From Agaribacter marinus (lineage in GTDB: Bacteria > Pseudomonadota > Gammaproteobacteria > Enterobacterales > Alteromonadaceae), in NCBI RefSeq assembly GCF_030160655.1, contig NZ_BSOT01000007.1, forward strand, positions 1 to 64,000: a stretch of DNA of 64,000 nt, in the 5' to 3' direction. Shown here piece by piece: positions 29,233 to 39,413 of the stretch. The translations under genes were made by a program, and so were the position numbers. Positions within the stretch are counted from its first letter, which is position 1. Every line of letters begins with the position of its first letter. The notes under the pieces are model-generated. The model worked only from the letters and a program-made list of their open reading frames with translations. It made no database searches and had not been told where the DNA came from.

Positions 29233-29688
29233 TTAGCCTGCGTCGAAGAGACGACTACCAATTTCAATTCTTTTGGGCTTTTGTGCCTCAGGCACTACAC
29301 GCTCTAAGTCTATGTGAAGTAGGCCATTTTCTAAATCTGCTGCAAGCACTTTTACGTTGTCTCCTAACTGGAATTTTCGTTCAAAGTTACGCTCTGAAAT
29401 TCCTTTATGAAGGAATTTTCTTTCTGCCTCAGATTTGTTTGTGTCTTTTTCTGATGCACGGTTACCATTCACTTTTAGTGTATTCTCTTGAACTTCGATA
29501 ACCACGTTATCTTTTGAGAAGCCGGCAACGGCCATTGTAATTCTGTATTTATCTTCGCTCAACAACTCTATATTGTATGGCGGATAGCTGGTTTGTTTTT
29601 CATGACGGCTAGCTGCATCAATCATAGATGCTAGGTGGTCAGAACCAATGAATGAACGGTATAGTGGAGATAGATCGATAGTACGCAT
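29233..29688 (-). CDS. ibpA: Small heat-shock protein, IbpA/Hsp20 family
   Basis: ATP-independent holdase of 151 residues. It opens MRTIDLSPLYRSFIGSD, nearly the IbpA/IbpB start, followed by the alpha-crystallin domain (NIELLSEDKYRITMAVAGFSKDNV ... LHKGISERNFERKFQLGD, ending LENGLLHIDLER). A C-terminal KRIEIG replaces the I-x-I/V tail motif. The ATG at 29688 has AAGGA 7 bases upstream; the ATGs at 29694 and 29715 are worse placed. A heat-shock-type promoter and a structured leader precede it. Confidence 0.93.
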   Translation of the reverse strand: MRTIDLSPLYRSFIGSDHLASMIDAASRHEKQTSYPPYNIELLSEDKYRITMAVAGFSKDNVVIEVQENTLKVNGNRASEKDTNKSEAERKFLHKGISERNFERKFQLGDNVKVLAADLENGLLHIDLERVVPEAQKPKRIEIGSRLFDAG

Positions 29689-29691
29689 AGT

Positions 29692-29784
29692 CATATCCTT
29701 TTTTACATTAAGCAATATGTTTAATTAATTTGCCCCGACAATTCGGCGGCGGTTATATATCGACCCTTTCGGCGTCGACATATA
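29692..29784 (-). promoter_or_regulatory. ROSE-like RNA thermometer leader of hsp20 (probable)
   Basis: The leader can form three hairpins. The first has an 11-bp stem (29754-29784). The second (29732-29750) has a GCC.CCGA stem with a G-G mismatch. The third (29692-29719) pairs CATATTGCTT with AAAGGATATG, covering the ribosome-binding site. The TTGCT opposite the AGGA fits the UYGCU motif of ROSE elements, including an internal G-G. Folding was judged by eye. Confidence 0.55.
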
Positions 29785-29815
29785 ATATGTAGGTATGGAT
29801 ATTAAATTTTCAATG
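29785..29815 (-). promoter_or_regulatory. Sigma-32-like promoter of hsp20 (probable)
   Basis: CATTGAAA (-35, 29808-29815) and ACCTACATAT (-10, 29785-29794) on the minus strand, with a 13-base spacer. It is similar to the htpG promoter in this window. Confidence 0.4.
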
Positions 29816-29838
29816 AAAAATATATAAAAAAAGATAAA

Positions 29839-30459
29839 TTATTTTTTATGCCTTTGTTTTAAAACAGAAATTACATCCGAAAAGTTTAAGTCACTTGCTT
29901 GAAGAAGTACGCATAAATGATACATGAGGTCGGCAGCTTCATTTTTAAGTTCTTCTGTGTCTTTTACTGTCGCCGCTAGCGCAGCTTCGACACCTTCTTC
30001 TCCTACTTTTTGCGCAATACGCTTAATACCTTTGGCGTATAAGCTTGCTGTATAACTTGAGTCTGGCGCCGCATTTTTTCTGCTTGCAATCACTTGCTCT
30101 AACTCGGCTAAAAATCCAAAATCACTTGATTCAGCTGAGTTATAACAACTTGTTGTGCCTTTATGGCATGTTGGCCCATTTGCATTCGCGAGCACCAAAA
30201 TGCTATCGGCATCACAGTCAGTACTTATGTCAACTAAGTCAAGTGTGTTGCCAGAGGTTTCACCCTTGGTCCATAGTCGTTCTTTGGAGCGACTAAAAAA
30301 GGTGACCATTTTAGTTTTGAGCGTTTTCTCAATCGCGGCGCGATCAACAAAGCCTTGCATCAGAATCTGGCCTGAAGTCTTGTCCTGCACAATACAGGGA
30401 ATTAAATTTTGCATTTTTTCCCAAGCTAAATTCTCTATATTGTCGAGTGTAATTTTCAT
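29839..30459 (-). CDS. hisIE: Phosphoribosyl-AMP cyclohydrolase / phosphoribosyl-ATP pyrophosphatase
   Basis: Bifunctional enzyme for steps 2 and 3 of histidine synthesis (206 residues). The N-terminal HisI domain (~1-110) has [16 protein letters not shown] and the metal-binding DCDADSI and [12 protein letters not shown] segments. The C-terminal HisE domain (~115-206) has [13 protein letters not shown] and [10 protein letters not shown]. Last gene of the his operon, 72 bases after hisF, with AAGGA before the ATG. No clear terminator is seen between it and the hsp20 promoter. Confidence 0.97.
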   Translation of the reverse strand: MKITLDNIENLAWEKMQNLIPCIVQDKTSGQILMQGFVDRAAIEKTLKTKMVTFFSRSKERLWTKGETSGNTLDLVDISTDCDADSILVLANANGPTCHKGTTSCYNSAESSDFGFLAELEQVIASRKNAAPDSSYTASLYAKGIKRIAQKVGEEGVEAALAATVKDTEELKNEAADLMYHLCVLLQASDLNFSDVISVLKQRHKK

Positions 30460-30531
30460 TTTTTTCCTTAGACTTTTTTTTGCCGGGGCTTTTAGTCAGC
30501 GTTAAATGTAATCAGACAAAATATATGCCGG

Positions 30532-32675
<2,144 letters not shown>

Positions 32676-32676
<1 letters not shown>

Positions 32677-33746
32677 TACAAGGCTCCTTTTGAGCTAGGT
32701 AGGTCGTCGCCTTGTTTACTGATTGCTTGACGCAGTGCGCGTCCAAATACTTTAAACAGACTCTCTACTTGATGGTGAGCATTCCCTTCACTCGTAGTTA
32801 AATGCAGAGACAAACCCATTGATTGGGCGATTGAGTAAAAGAAGTGTGGCACCATTTCGGTTGCCATTTCACCCACTGATTCTCGTGAAAATTTTGCTTC
32901 GAACTTTAAGTGCGGCCGGTTCGAAATGTCTAATATGCACTCTGCTCGGCATTCGTCCATCGGTAAGGCAAACCCAAACCGGCCAATGCCCCGTTTGTCA
33001 CCAAGTGCTTTTTTTAATGCTTCACCGAGCGCAAGCGCAGTGTCTTCTACACTGTGATGATCGTCAATATGCAAATCACCATCTACGCTAAGGTTTAAGT
33101 AAAACCCACCATGGGTTGAAATTTGGTCAAGCATATGATCAAAAAAACCCAAGCCTGTGTGAATATAAGACTTTTGTGTGTTATCAAGGTTAACGTGCAC
33201 TTTGATATCTGTTTCACTGGTTTTACGCACGACGTCGGCTATACGTGCTTGCTTAGTTAACTGCTCAACAATTGCATTCCAATGACATGTATCTGGACTA
33301 TATTTGATGCCGACGATGCCCATGTTTTCAGCTAACTGAATATCTGTATCACGGTCACCGATGACGTAAGAGCGAGTAAAATCTATTTTCCCTTGCTGCA
33401 AATAATCTTTTACTAAACCAAGTTTAGGCTTACGGCAACTGCAATCGTCAGCGGGGAAGTGCGGACATATGAGGACATCATCAAATTTGATTCCTTGCGA
33501 CGCAAAAACGGACATCATTTTATCGTGCGGCAAATCAAAATCACTCTGGGGGAAGCTGTCAGTCCCAAGGCCATCTTGGTTTGATACCATGACTAAGGCA
33601 TACCCCGCATTTTGTAGTGTTAAGAGCGCAGGGATGACATTCGGCTCAAACACAAGTTTTTCTAATGAATCGAGTTGTTTGTCGACAGGTGGTTCTTCGA
33701 CAAGTGTGCCGTCACGGTCAATAAAAAGAATCGCTTGTTGACTCAT
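32676..33746 (-). CDS. hisB: Histidinol-phosphatase / IGP dehydratase
   Basis: Bifunctional enzyme of 356 residues. The N-terminal HAD phosphatase has the DRDGT motif (D10, D12) and a zinc-binding [17 protein letters not shown] loop. The C-terminal IGP dehydratase (~170-356) has [14 protein letters not shown] and two HH metal-binding motifs. This fusion is typical of gammaproteobacteria. It overlaps hisC by 4 bases. Confidence 0.97.
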
Positions 33747-34882
33747 GCTTGTGTCCTTGATGTCTGATTTTGTGTAAATTGTTTGTTTGAAATTTCACCT
33801 TCAAAAAAGGCAAGTATTGCGTTTAGTAAACGTTCATTTTGCTCGCTGGTACCAGCGGTTATTCTGAGGCAGTTTTCTAACAAATACTGTTTTGATTGGT
33901 CGCGGATATATAAATTTCGCTCAACTAAATACTGCATTAACGCTTTATTTTGCTTATGCCTGAATAAAATGAAATTACCTGCAGTGCCGCCGACTATTTC
34001 TACGTTGTCTATTTTTTTTAACCGTGCAGCTATGTTAGCTAATTCGGCATTTAAAAGTGCCACTCTATCTGATGTTTTTGCAATACCTTCAGGGCAAAGC
34101 GCTTGTGTTGCAATTTGTGCAACTGGTGCGGGCACCGGATATGGCGCAATCACTTTCAATAGCGTAGTAATTATATCTGGCGATGCTAATGTGAATCCGC
34201 AACGAATACCCGCAAGCGCAAATGCCTTTGACAAGGTACGCAGAATCACCAAATTATTGTATTTACTCAATAGATCAACTTGGCTTTGTTGCGTTGAGAA
34301 TTCGATGTATGCCTCATCAACAACTACGATGGCTTTATCTTTATATGCTTCTAACACTTGAATGATATCGGATGTCGGGACATCAGTACCTGTAGGGTTA
34401 TTCGGTGAGCAAATAAATACTACGTTTACGTCATCCACAAATGCTGTAATGGATTCGAGGTCCAAACTAAAGTCTTCTCTCAAGGGGGCTTTTTTGACAC
34501 CTACATTAAATGTTTCCGCACTTATTGCATACATACCATAAGTTGGTGGACAAATTAGTACGTTACTTTTGCCTGCCTGACAAAATGCACGAATGATTAA
34601 CTCAATGCCTTCATCTGCGCCGCGTGTAGTAATTATTTCGCCTTTTTTTACGCCCGCATATTGCGCATAAGCTGCTAAAACTTCACTTGGCTGACAATCT
34701 GGGTAGCGATTAAATAAGCGATAGTCGATTTGCACGGCCTCAGTGTCAGGCGCTTCGTTAGCATTGAGCCAAAGCTGATCACCGTCTGCGCCTTCTGCAG
34801 AAAACAACCGGCGGGCAGATTGGTAAGGCATTAAGTCACGCACATGCTCACTCGTCAGTTGCGACAACCAATTACTGCTCAT
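33743..34882 (-). CDS. hisC: Histidinol-phosphate aminotransferase
   Basis: PLP-dependent class I/II aminotransferase of 379 residues. SPNNPTGT is at about 159-166, [10 protein letters not shown] at about 187-196, and the PLP lysine is in [11 protein letters not shown] (K219). It overlaps hisD by 4 bases and hisB by 4 bases, showing a tightly packed operon. Confidence 0.97.
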   Translation of the reverse strand: MSSNWLSQLTSEHVRDLMPYQSARRLFSAEGADGDQLWLNANEAPDTEAVQIDYRLFNRYPDCQPSEVLAAYAQYAGVKKGEIITTRGADEGIELIIRAFCQAGKSNVLICPPTYGMYAISAETFNVGVKKAPLREDFSLDLESITAFVDDVNVVFICSPNNPTGTDVPTSDIIQVLEAYKDKAIVVVDEAYIEFSTQQSQVDLLSKYNNLVILRTLSKAFALAGIRCGFTLASPDIITTLLKVIAPYPVPAPVAQIATQALCPEGIAKTSDRVALLNAELANIAARLKKIDNVEIVGGTAGNFILFRHKQNKALMQYLVERNLYIRDQSKQYLLENCLRITAGTSEQNERLLNAILAFFEGEISNKQFTQNQTSRTQA

Positions 34883-36198
34883 TCGCCACCTTCCATTTTA
34901 TCCAATGTATCTAAACGCAGAGCAACAGCTTGTTTATGCGCATCTAACCCTTCAGCGCTAGCAAGTGTCATAATTGCAGGGCCGATGCTTCTTATCCCTT
35001 TCTTTGATAATGTTTGTACTGTGTAACGACGCATAAAATCTAATAAACCTAAACTAGAGTACGTCCGAGAGTAGCCATATGTTGGCAACACATGATTAGT
35101 GCCACTCGCGTAATCACCTGCTGATTCAGGCGACCAAGGCCCAACAAATATCGAGCCTGCATTGGCTAGTTTATCAACTAAAATGCTCGCATCTTCTGTT
35201 TGCACAATGAGATGTTCAGCCGCATAGGTGTTTGTCACCTCTATGCATTTATTTATGTCTTCGCACAAAATAAAGCGACTATTCGCAATAGAAGCTGCAG
35301 CAATGTCTTTTCTAGGCAGTTTATTTAATTGGTTCTCAAGCTCAGTAATGGTCCTAGTAATAAGTGTTTCGTTATCACTGACGAGTATCGCCTGAGAGTC
35401 TGCACCATGCTCTGCTTGAGAAAGTAGGTCAGACGCAACAAAGGCTGGATTAGCGTCTTTATCGGCTAATACGAGCACTTCAGATGGGCCGGCAGGCATA
35501 TCGATTGCTGCACCATCAAATGTCTGGCTAACTTGCTGTTTTGCTTCGGTGACAAAGCTATTGCCTGGGCCAAAGATTTTATCTACTTTAGGAATCGTGT
35601 TGGTACCAAATGCCATCGCCGCAATAGCCTGAGCACCACCGCAAAGATAGATTTCTTGAATACCACATTTTTTTGCTGCATAAAGTATCTCTGGCGCGAC
35701 AGTACCTTGTTTATTGGGTGGGGTACATAAAATCGCAAGTTCACACCCTGCTACCTGCGCACTAACACCTAACATAAGCACTGTAGACGGAAGAGGGGCG
35801 GTGCCACCTGGTACGTATAAACCTACACGTGCAATCGGACTATGTTTTTGCTGGCAAATGACGCCCGGTGTAGTTTCAATTTCGATATCCTTTGGATACT
35901 GCGCTTGATGAAAAAGCCGTATATTTTCGTATGCTAAATCTATGGCCTCACAAACGTCACTGCTCAAACCCGAAATTGAACTTTCAATGATTTCTTTTGG
36001 TAAGCGCAAACTGCCAAGGGACACGCCATCGAACTTTTCACAAAAGTGCTTTAAAGCATTATCCCCACTTTTTCGTACTTGAGCGATAATATCTTTTACT
36101 GTCTCTTGAAGTTGGATATTATCTTTAAGTGCCGGCCTACTGAGTGCTAGTTCTTTTTCTCGCTCAGAAAGAGATGACCACTTAGTTAGTGTAGGCAT
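34879..36198 (-). CDS. hisD: Histidinol dehydrogenase
   Basis: Zinc- and NAD-dependent enzyme of the last two steps (439 residues). Typical segments are GLYVPGGTAPLPSTVLM, CGGAQAIAAMAFGT, KIFGPGNSFVTEAKQ, DMPAGPSEVLV, DLLSQAEHG (metal-binding Gln/His) and AEHLIVQ. It starts 3 bases after hisG. Confidence 0.97.
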   Translation of the reverse strand: MPTLTKWSSLSEREKELALSRPALKDNIQLQETVKDIIAQVRKSGDNALKHFCEKFDGVSLGSLRLPKEIIESSISGLSSDVCEAIDLAYENIRLFHQAQYPKDIEIETTPGVICQQKHSPIARVGLYVPGGTAPLPSTVLMLGVSAQVAGCELAILCTPPNKQGTVAPEILYAAKKCGIQEIYLCGGAQAIAAMAFGTNTIPKVDKIFGPGNSFVTEAKQQVSQTFDGAAIDMPAGPSEVLVLADKDANPAFVASDLLSQAEHGADSQAILVSDNETLITRTITELENQLNKLPRKDIAAASIANSRFILCEDINKCIEVTNTYAAEHLIVQTEDASILVDKLANAGSIFVGPWSPESAGDYASGTNHVLPTYGYSRTYSSLGLLDFMRRYTVQTLSKKGIRSIGPAIMTLASAEGLDAHKQAVALRLDTLDKMEGGE

Positions 36199-36201
36199 GT
36201 T

Positions 36202-37116
36202 TTACCCCATCATTTTTTCAATTGGCAATACCAATATTGAACTACAACCAAGGGCTTTAAGTTTCTCCATGGTTTCCCAAAATAATGTTTCTGAACTTAC
36301 AACGTGGATAGCGACACGCTCGCTATCATCTGCATTCTCATGTCCGGATAATGCAAGCACAGTAGGGTTCTCAGCACCGGGCAGTAAGCTCTTAACTTGC
36401 TCTAAGTAGGCTTTTGGGGCGTGTAACATAATGTATTTACTTTCTTTCGCTTGAATTACGCCGTCAATTCGGGGTAATAAACGGCTTACAAGTGCTTGTT
36501 TTTCATCGCTTAATGCATCAGCTTTTTGTATTAATACGGCTTTAGAATTAAAGACTACATCTTCTTCACATAGCCCATTTGCTTCAAGTGTTGCGCCTGT
36601 CGAAACAAGATCGCAAATTGCATCTGCAACACCCGCTCTTGGTGCAACTTCAACAGATCCCGTTAACATGACCGCTTGTGCATTCACGTTCTTTTGCGCA
36701 AAAAATCTTTCAAGTAAGAATGGATAAGTCGTGGCGACTTTTTTGCCCTCCAGAGATTTTATATTTTCATATGCCATCTCGTTAGGCACGGCTATAGATA
36801 AACGACAGCCGCCATAATCTAGTCGGCGTAGCGTATTAAATGCGGCCTGCTTTTTTGCAGCTTGGCGTTCAAGCATTTTTTCTTCTAATTCGTTTTCTCC
36901 AATAAAACCGAGATCAACTACGCCATCCATTACCAAGCCGGGAATATCATCATCACGTACTCTTAATAGATCGATAGGCTCGTTGGTGCTATGGGCTATC
37001 AGTAAACGGTCTCGAATCTGGAGTTTAATACCAATAGCTTTGAGTAAAGCTATGCTGTCATCACTAAGACGTCCTGATTTCTGTATCGCAATACGTAATC
37101 TAGTAGAGTCGCTCAT
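36202..37116 (-). CDS. hisG: ATP phosphoribosyltransferase, long form
   Basis: First committed step of histidine synthesis. The 304-residue length indicates the long form with a C-terminal regulatory ACT-like domain. Seen motifs are [51 protein letters not shown] and the PRPP loop [22 protein letters not shown] lies 9 bases before the ATG. Controlled by the upstream HisL attenuator. Confidence 0.97.
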   Translation of the reverse strand: MSDSTRLRIAIQKSGRLSDDSIALLKAIGIKLQIRDRLLIAHSTNEPIDLLRVRDDDIPGLVMDGVVDLGFIGENELEEKMLERQAAKKQAAFNTLRRLDYGGCRLSIAVPNEMAYENIKSLEGKKVATTYPFLLERFFAQKNVNAQAVMLTGSVEVAPRAGVADAICDLVSTGATLEANGLCEEDVVFNSKAVLIQKADALSDEKQALVSRLLPRIDGVIQAKESKYIMLHAPKAYLEQVKSLLPGAENPTVLALSGHENADDSERVAIHVVSSETLFWETMEKLKALGCSSILVLPIEKMMG

Positions 37117-37181
37117 TGTTTATATTCCTTGTGTTTACTGCGTGCATATTTAGCAATTTTAGTTCAGCAATTCAGACGCCT

Positions 37182-37217
37182 AAAAAAAAGCCCCCGAAGT
37201 TTCCTTCCGAGGGCTTT
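37182..37217 (-). terminator. Histidine-operon attenuator terminator
   Basis: On the minus strand AAAGCCCTCGG and CTTCGGGGGCTTT form a GC-rich stem followed by T8, 66 bases before the hisG start. It is the terminator of the his leader. Confidence 0.9.
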
Positions 37218-37233
37218 ATGTTCCGAATGCCGA

Positions 37234-37258
37234 CTTGGAAGAAACAATACCTTCCAAG
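37234..37258 (-). promoter_or_regulatory. Alternative leader hairpin of the his attenuator
   Basis: CTTGGAAG and CTTCCAAG form a perfect 8-bp stem between the leader peptide and the terminator. Its second arm can also pair with GGAAG in the terminator stem, as expected for an anti-terminator choice. A further stem (37261-37278) overlaps the hisL stop. Confidence 0.6.
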
Positions 37259-37273
37259 CACATACCTGAAAGG

Positions 37274-37318
37274 TTATGTGTTGTGATGATGATGAATGTT
37301 TGCTGTATATATATTCAT
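37274..37318 (-). CDS. hisL: His operon leader peptide
   Basis: A 14-residue peptide, MNIYTANIHHHHNT, with four consecutive His codons (CAT CAT CAT CAC), 157 bases before hisG. It is followed by alternative hairpins and a terminator. This is the classic attenuation arrangement: stalling at the His codons when charged tRNA-His is scarce favours read-through. Fewer His codons than E. coli (seven), but otherwise the same logic. No strong ribosome-binding site is visible. Confidence 0.9.
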   Translation of the reverse strand: MNIYTANIHHHHNT

Positions 37319-37347
37319 TTTATCGGCGTAATAATTTTATGAGGCGC

Positions 37348-37375
37348 ATGGTACCAGAGTTGTTGTATTTTTCAA
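37348..37375 (-). promoter_or_regulatory. Promoter of the his operon (probable)
   Basis: TTGAAA (-35, 37370-37375) and TACCAT (-10, 37348-37353) with a 16-base spacer on the minus strand, about 30 bases before hisL. An inverted repeat (37362-37381) covers the -35. Confidence 0.5.
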
Positions 37376-37381
37376 TACAAC
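37362..37381. repeat. Inverted repeat over the his -35 region
   Basis: GTTGTATT-TTTC-AATACAAC, perfect 8-bp arms with a 4-base spacer. It could be an operator at the his promoter. Confidence 0.5.
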
Positions 37382-37549
37382 TTTTCGACATAAGTTAGCG
37401 ACTTACGCTTTCTTCTACTTGCAAAATTACGTTAGTGATAGGCTCGTTTCGTTTGGACGTATTATTTTTGTACAGAAAAGTGTCGGGAATATTTACAACT
37501 TCATTGCTACGAGTTTTAACTTGTTGATCTATAAGGCTGAAATATTTGG

Positions 37550-37567
37550 CTCAATACTTGTATTGAG
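37550..37567. promoter_or_regulatory. 18-bp palindrome before the PEP-CTERM-like gene
   Basis: CTCAATAC-TT-GTATTGAG, perfect 8-bp arms, 32 bases before the start codon at 37600. It could be an operator or a leader hairpin. It shares the AATAC/GTATT element with the repeat at 37362-37381, but in the opposite arrangement. Confidence 0.45.
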
Positions 37568-37599
37568 ATAAGTAATTTGTAGTCTAACGGTAGTAAAAA

Positions 37600-38535
37600 A
37601 TGAAAACTAAAAACATAAAAGTAGCCTTAGGTTTAGCATCACTATTAAGCATGAGCACAGTAAATGCATCAATCATTGATATTTCAACATCGGCAGATGC
37701 CGCGTTTGATGATGTGCTAACATCAGTATCTGCGGCAGACCAAGCATTACCTGGAGACAATCGTTCTGTTAGCGCTAGTGTCTTTGGTTTTGGTTATGGT
37801 GCCAGTGCATCTGGCAATAAATCCGGTCAATTTTTTGTTAATTCGAGCGTAAATACAAGTGGCTCTTCGTTTGCTGAGTATCAACAAACGTTTAATGTAT
37901 TGAATAACACTGGTATTACGCAGGCTTACGAATTTGACTTTGAAATTCTTGGTGGTGGGTTAAGTGTTGGCTGTGACACGGGTGATGGTGACGGCGAATT
38001 TCCGGGCCCAATCGATGTAGCTACTGTTGAAAATGGGTTTGATGCGCTAAGTGACGTTGTTTTTGTTGGAGATGCATGTGCCGGCGTCTCGCTGGTTAGT
38101 TCTTATAATGCATCTATTGCGTTAAACGGCGTAGAAATTTGGAATTCGCTTGCTGCGTTATCTTATGATTCTATATTCGGGGCTAATCTTGTCACTGACG
38201 GTGAAACTCTAGGGACATACTTACCTGGCGCGAACAACTATTTTTGGAATACATTTTCATCTACAGAAGCCTTAGGCGAGCTTTTAGATGGAGAGTCATT
38301 TGAGTTAACTTATACCGTAACTTCTGAGTCGTTTGCCGTCAGCTTATTCCCTGGAATTGGTGGTGGTGATGATGAGATCTCGCCTTTCTTTGCATTTACT
38401 GGGTTTGGTGACCCTACTGGTATCGGTGCAAACGCGATTAGAACGGTTCAAGTAAATAACGTGAATAGCCCACTACTAGGAATGTTTGGTTTATTGGGTG
38501 TTTTCTCCTTGTTAGCCTTTAGGCGCTCGAAATAA
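37600..38535 (+). CDS. Secreted protein with PEP-CTERM-like C-terminal sorting signal
   Basis: A 311-residue protein with a signal peptide (cleavage near residue 23, VNA-SI). A Gly/Ser/Asn-rich beta-type body includes an acidic DTGDGDGEF stretch that could bind calcium. The C-terminus has the tripartite layout of exosortase substrates: a short motif (NSPL), a hydrophobic helix (LLGMFGLLGVFSLLAF) and a basic RRSK end. The motif is a variant, not VPEP. No exosortase is in the window. The body has no domain I recognise. Confidence 0.7.
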   Translation: MKTKNIKVALGLASLLSMSTVNASIIDISTSADAAFDDVLTSVSAADQALPGDNRSVSASVFGFGYGASASGNKSGQFFVNSSVNTSGSSFAEYQQTFNVLNNTGITQAYEFDFEILGGGLSVGCDTGDGDGEFPGPIDVATVENGFDALSDVVFVGDACAGVSLVSSYNASIALNGVEIWNSLAALSYDSIFGANLVTDGETLGTYLPGANNYFWNTFSSTEALGELLDGESFELTYTVTSESFAVSLFPGIGGGDDEISPFFAFTGFGDPTGIGANAIRTVQVNNVNSPLLGMFGLLGVFSLLAFRRSK

Positions 38536-38544
38536 AACCATTTG

Positions 38545-38572
38545 GGACATCTACCTTGTTAGGTAGGTGTCC
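38545..38572. repeat. 12-bp hairpin after the PEP-CTERM-like gene
   Basis: GGACATCTACCT-TGTT-AGGTAGGTGTCC, one T-G wobble. It lies 10 bases after the stop codon. It may end or stabilise the transcript; there is no T-run. Confidence 0.5.
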
Positions 38573-38699
38573 ATTAATCTCCTGTACACATACATCTTTA
38601 CGCTCCGTCAACATACATTTTTACAATTCACTTTAGGGCCAACTAGCTTCAAAACCGCAGTTGTGATACTTATTAGTTGGTAATAAGAGTGAGGTATTA

Positions 38700-38930
38700 G
38701 TGAAAAATCCATTTTCATCCATTTCAAAGAAATTCAAACGTGCGATTCGTGACAAAGCGATTGGCCGAGCGAAAACCCGTATTATCATTGCAAAAAGTAA
38801 ACCTGAAGACTTTTCTGCTGAAGAGTTAGAAGTGATTGTTCAAGAAGAGGAAAGTAAAATTTATTCGTCAATTCGAGAAAAAGGCCTACTTGCAGTACTT
38901 GCCGTGTTGGGTATAAATATTTTTGGATAA
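38700..38930 (+). CDS. Hypothetical protein, 76 aa
   Basis: Unrecognised small basic protein. It starts at GTG 38700 with GAGG 5 bases upstream. The N-terminal half is Lys/Arg-rich (SKKFKRAIRDKAIGRAKTR), the middle is acidic (PEDFSAEELEVIVQEEESKI), and the end is hydrophobic (GLLAVLAVLGINIFG), a possible membrane anchor. It is followed after 3 bases by the next gene, so the two are probably made together. A 7-bp inverted repeat (38669-38687) precedes it. Confidence 0.65.
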   Translation: MKNPFSSISKKFKRAIRDKAIGRAKTRIIIAKSKPEDFSAEELEVIVQEEESKIYSSIREKGLLAVLAVLGINIFG

Positions 38931-38933
38931 ATA

Positions 38934-39410
38934 ATGAATAAGCTTATTAATATTGTATTGTCTGGGTTGCTGTGGCGGCGTTATAAGTTTCTTATAGTCA
39001 CGTTGTTGTTGTTAATTGTGTCAATTTTGATTGTCGGGCAAATCCATCAAGATTACGTTGAGTTTGTGCAAACGACAAAAGAGGACACAAACTTGGCAAT
39101 GTCGTTCGTGCTTAAGTGGCTTAGTTGGGTGGTTCTACTTGTCGTATTTGGGTTGGCAAATCACTTCTTCAACAAAAAAAAGGAAAAGATTGACGCTTTG
39201 GATAGTGCAGGAAACTCCGCGCTATCTCGGGTGTTGCTATGGCGTAAAGATAAAGAAATCAATCGAGGTCTTGGTCTAAAAAAAGTGAGTAAAAAGGCGG
39301 AGAAAATGCCGAATGAGAATGATCAAAGAGATCCTTTCGCAGAATTAAGGGAAAAGGAAAAGTTGCGCTCTTATGCAGATTTCCTTATTCAATCCAAAGA
39401 TAAAAAGTAA
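38934..39410 (+). CDS. Hypothetical two-helix membrane protein, 158 aa
   Basis: Unrecognised. Two transmembrane segments (about 18-36 and 59-80) are followed by a highly charged, Lys-rich cytoplasmic tail (FFNKKKEKID ... KKVSKKAEKMPNENDQRD). It begins 3 bases after the 76-residue gene, so the pair likely forms an operon. It converges on the SLC13 gene with only 3 bases between stop codons and no terminator. Confidence 0.7.
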   Translation: MNKLINIVLSGLLWRRYKFLIVTLLLLIVSILIVGQIHQDYVEFVQTTKEDTNLAMSFVLKWLSWVVLLVVFGLANHFFNKKKEKIDALDSAGNSALSRVLLWRKDKEINRGLGLKKVSKKAEKMPNENDQRDPFAELREKEKLRSYADFLIQSKDKK

Positions 39411-39413
39411 TAG

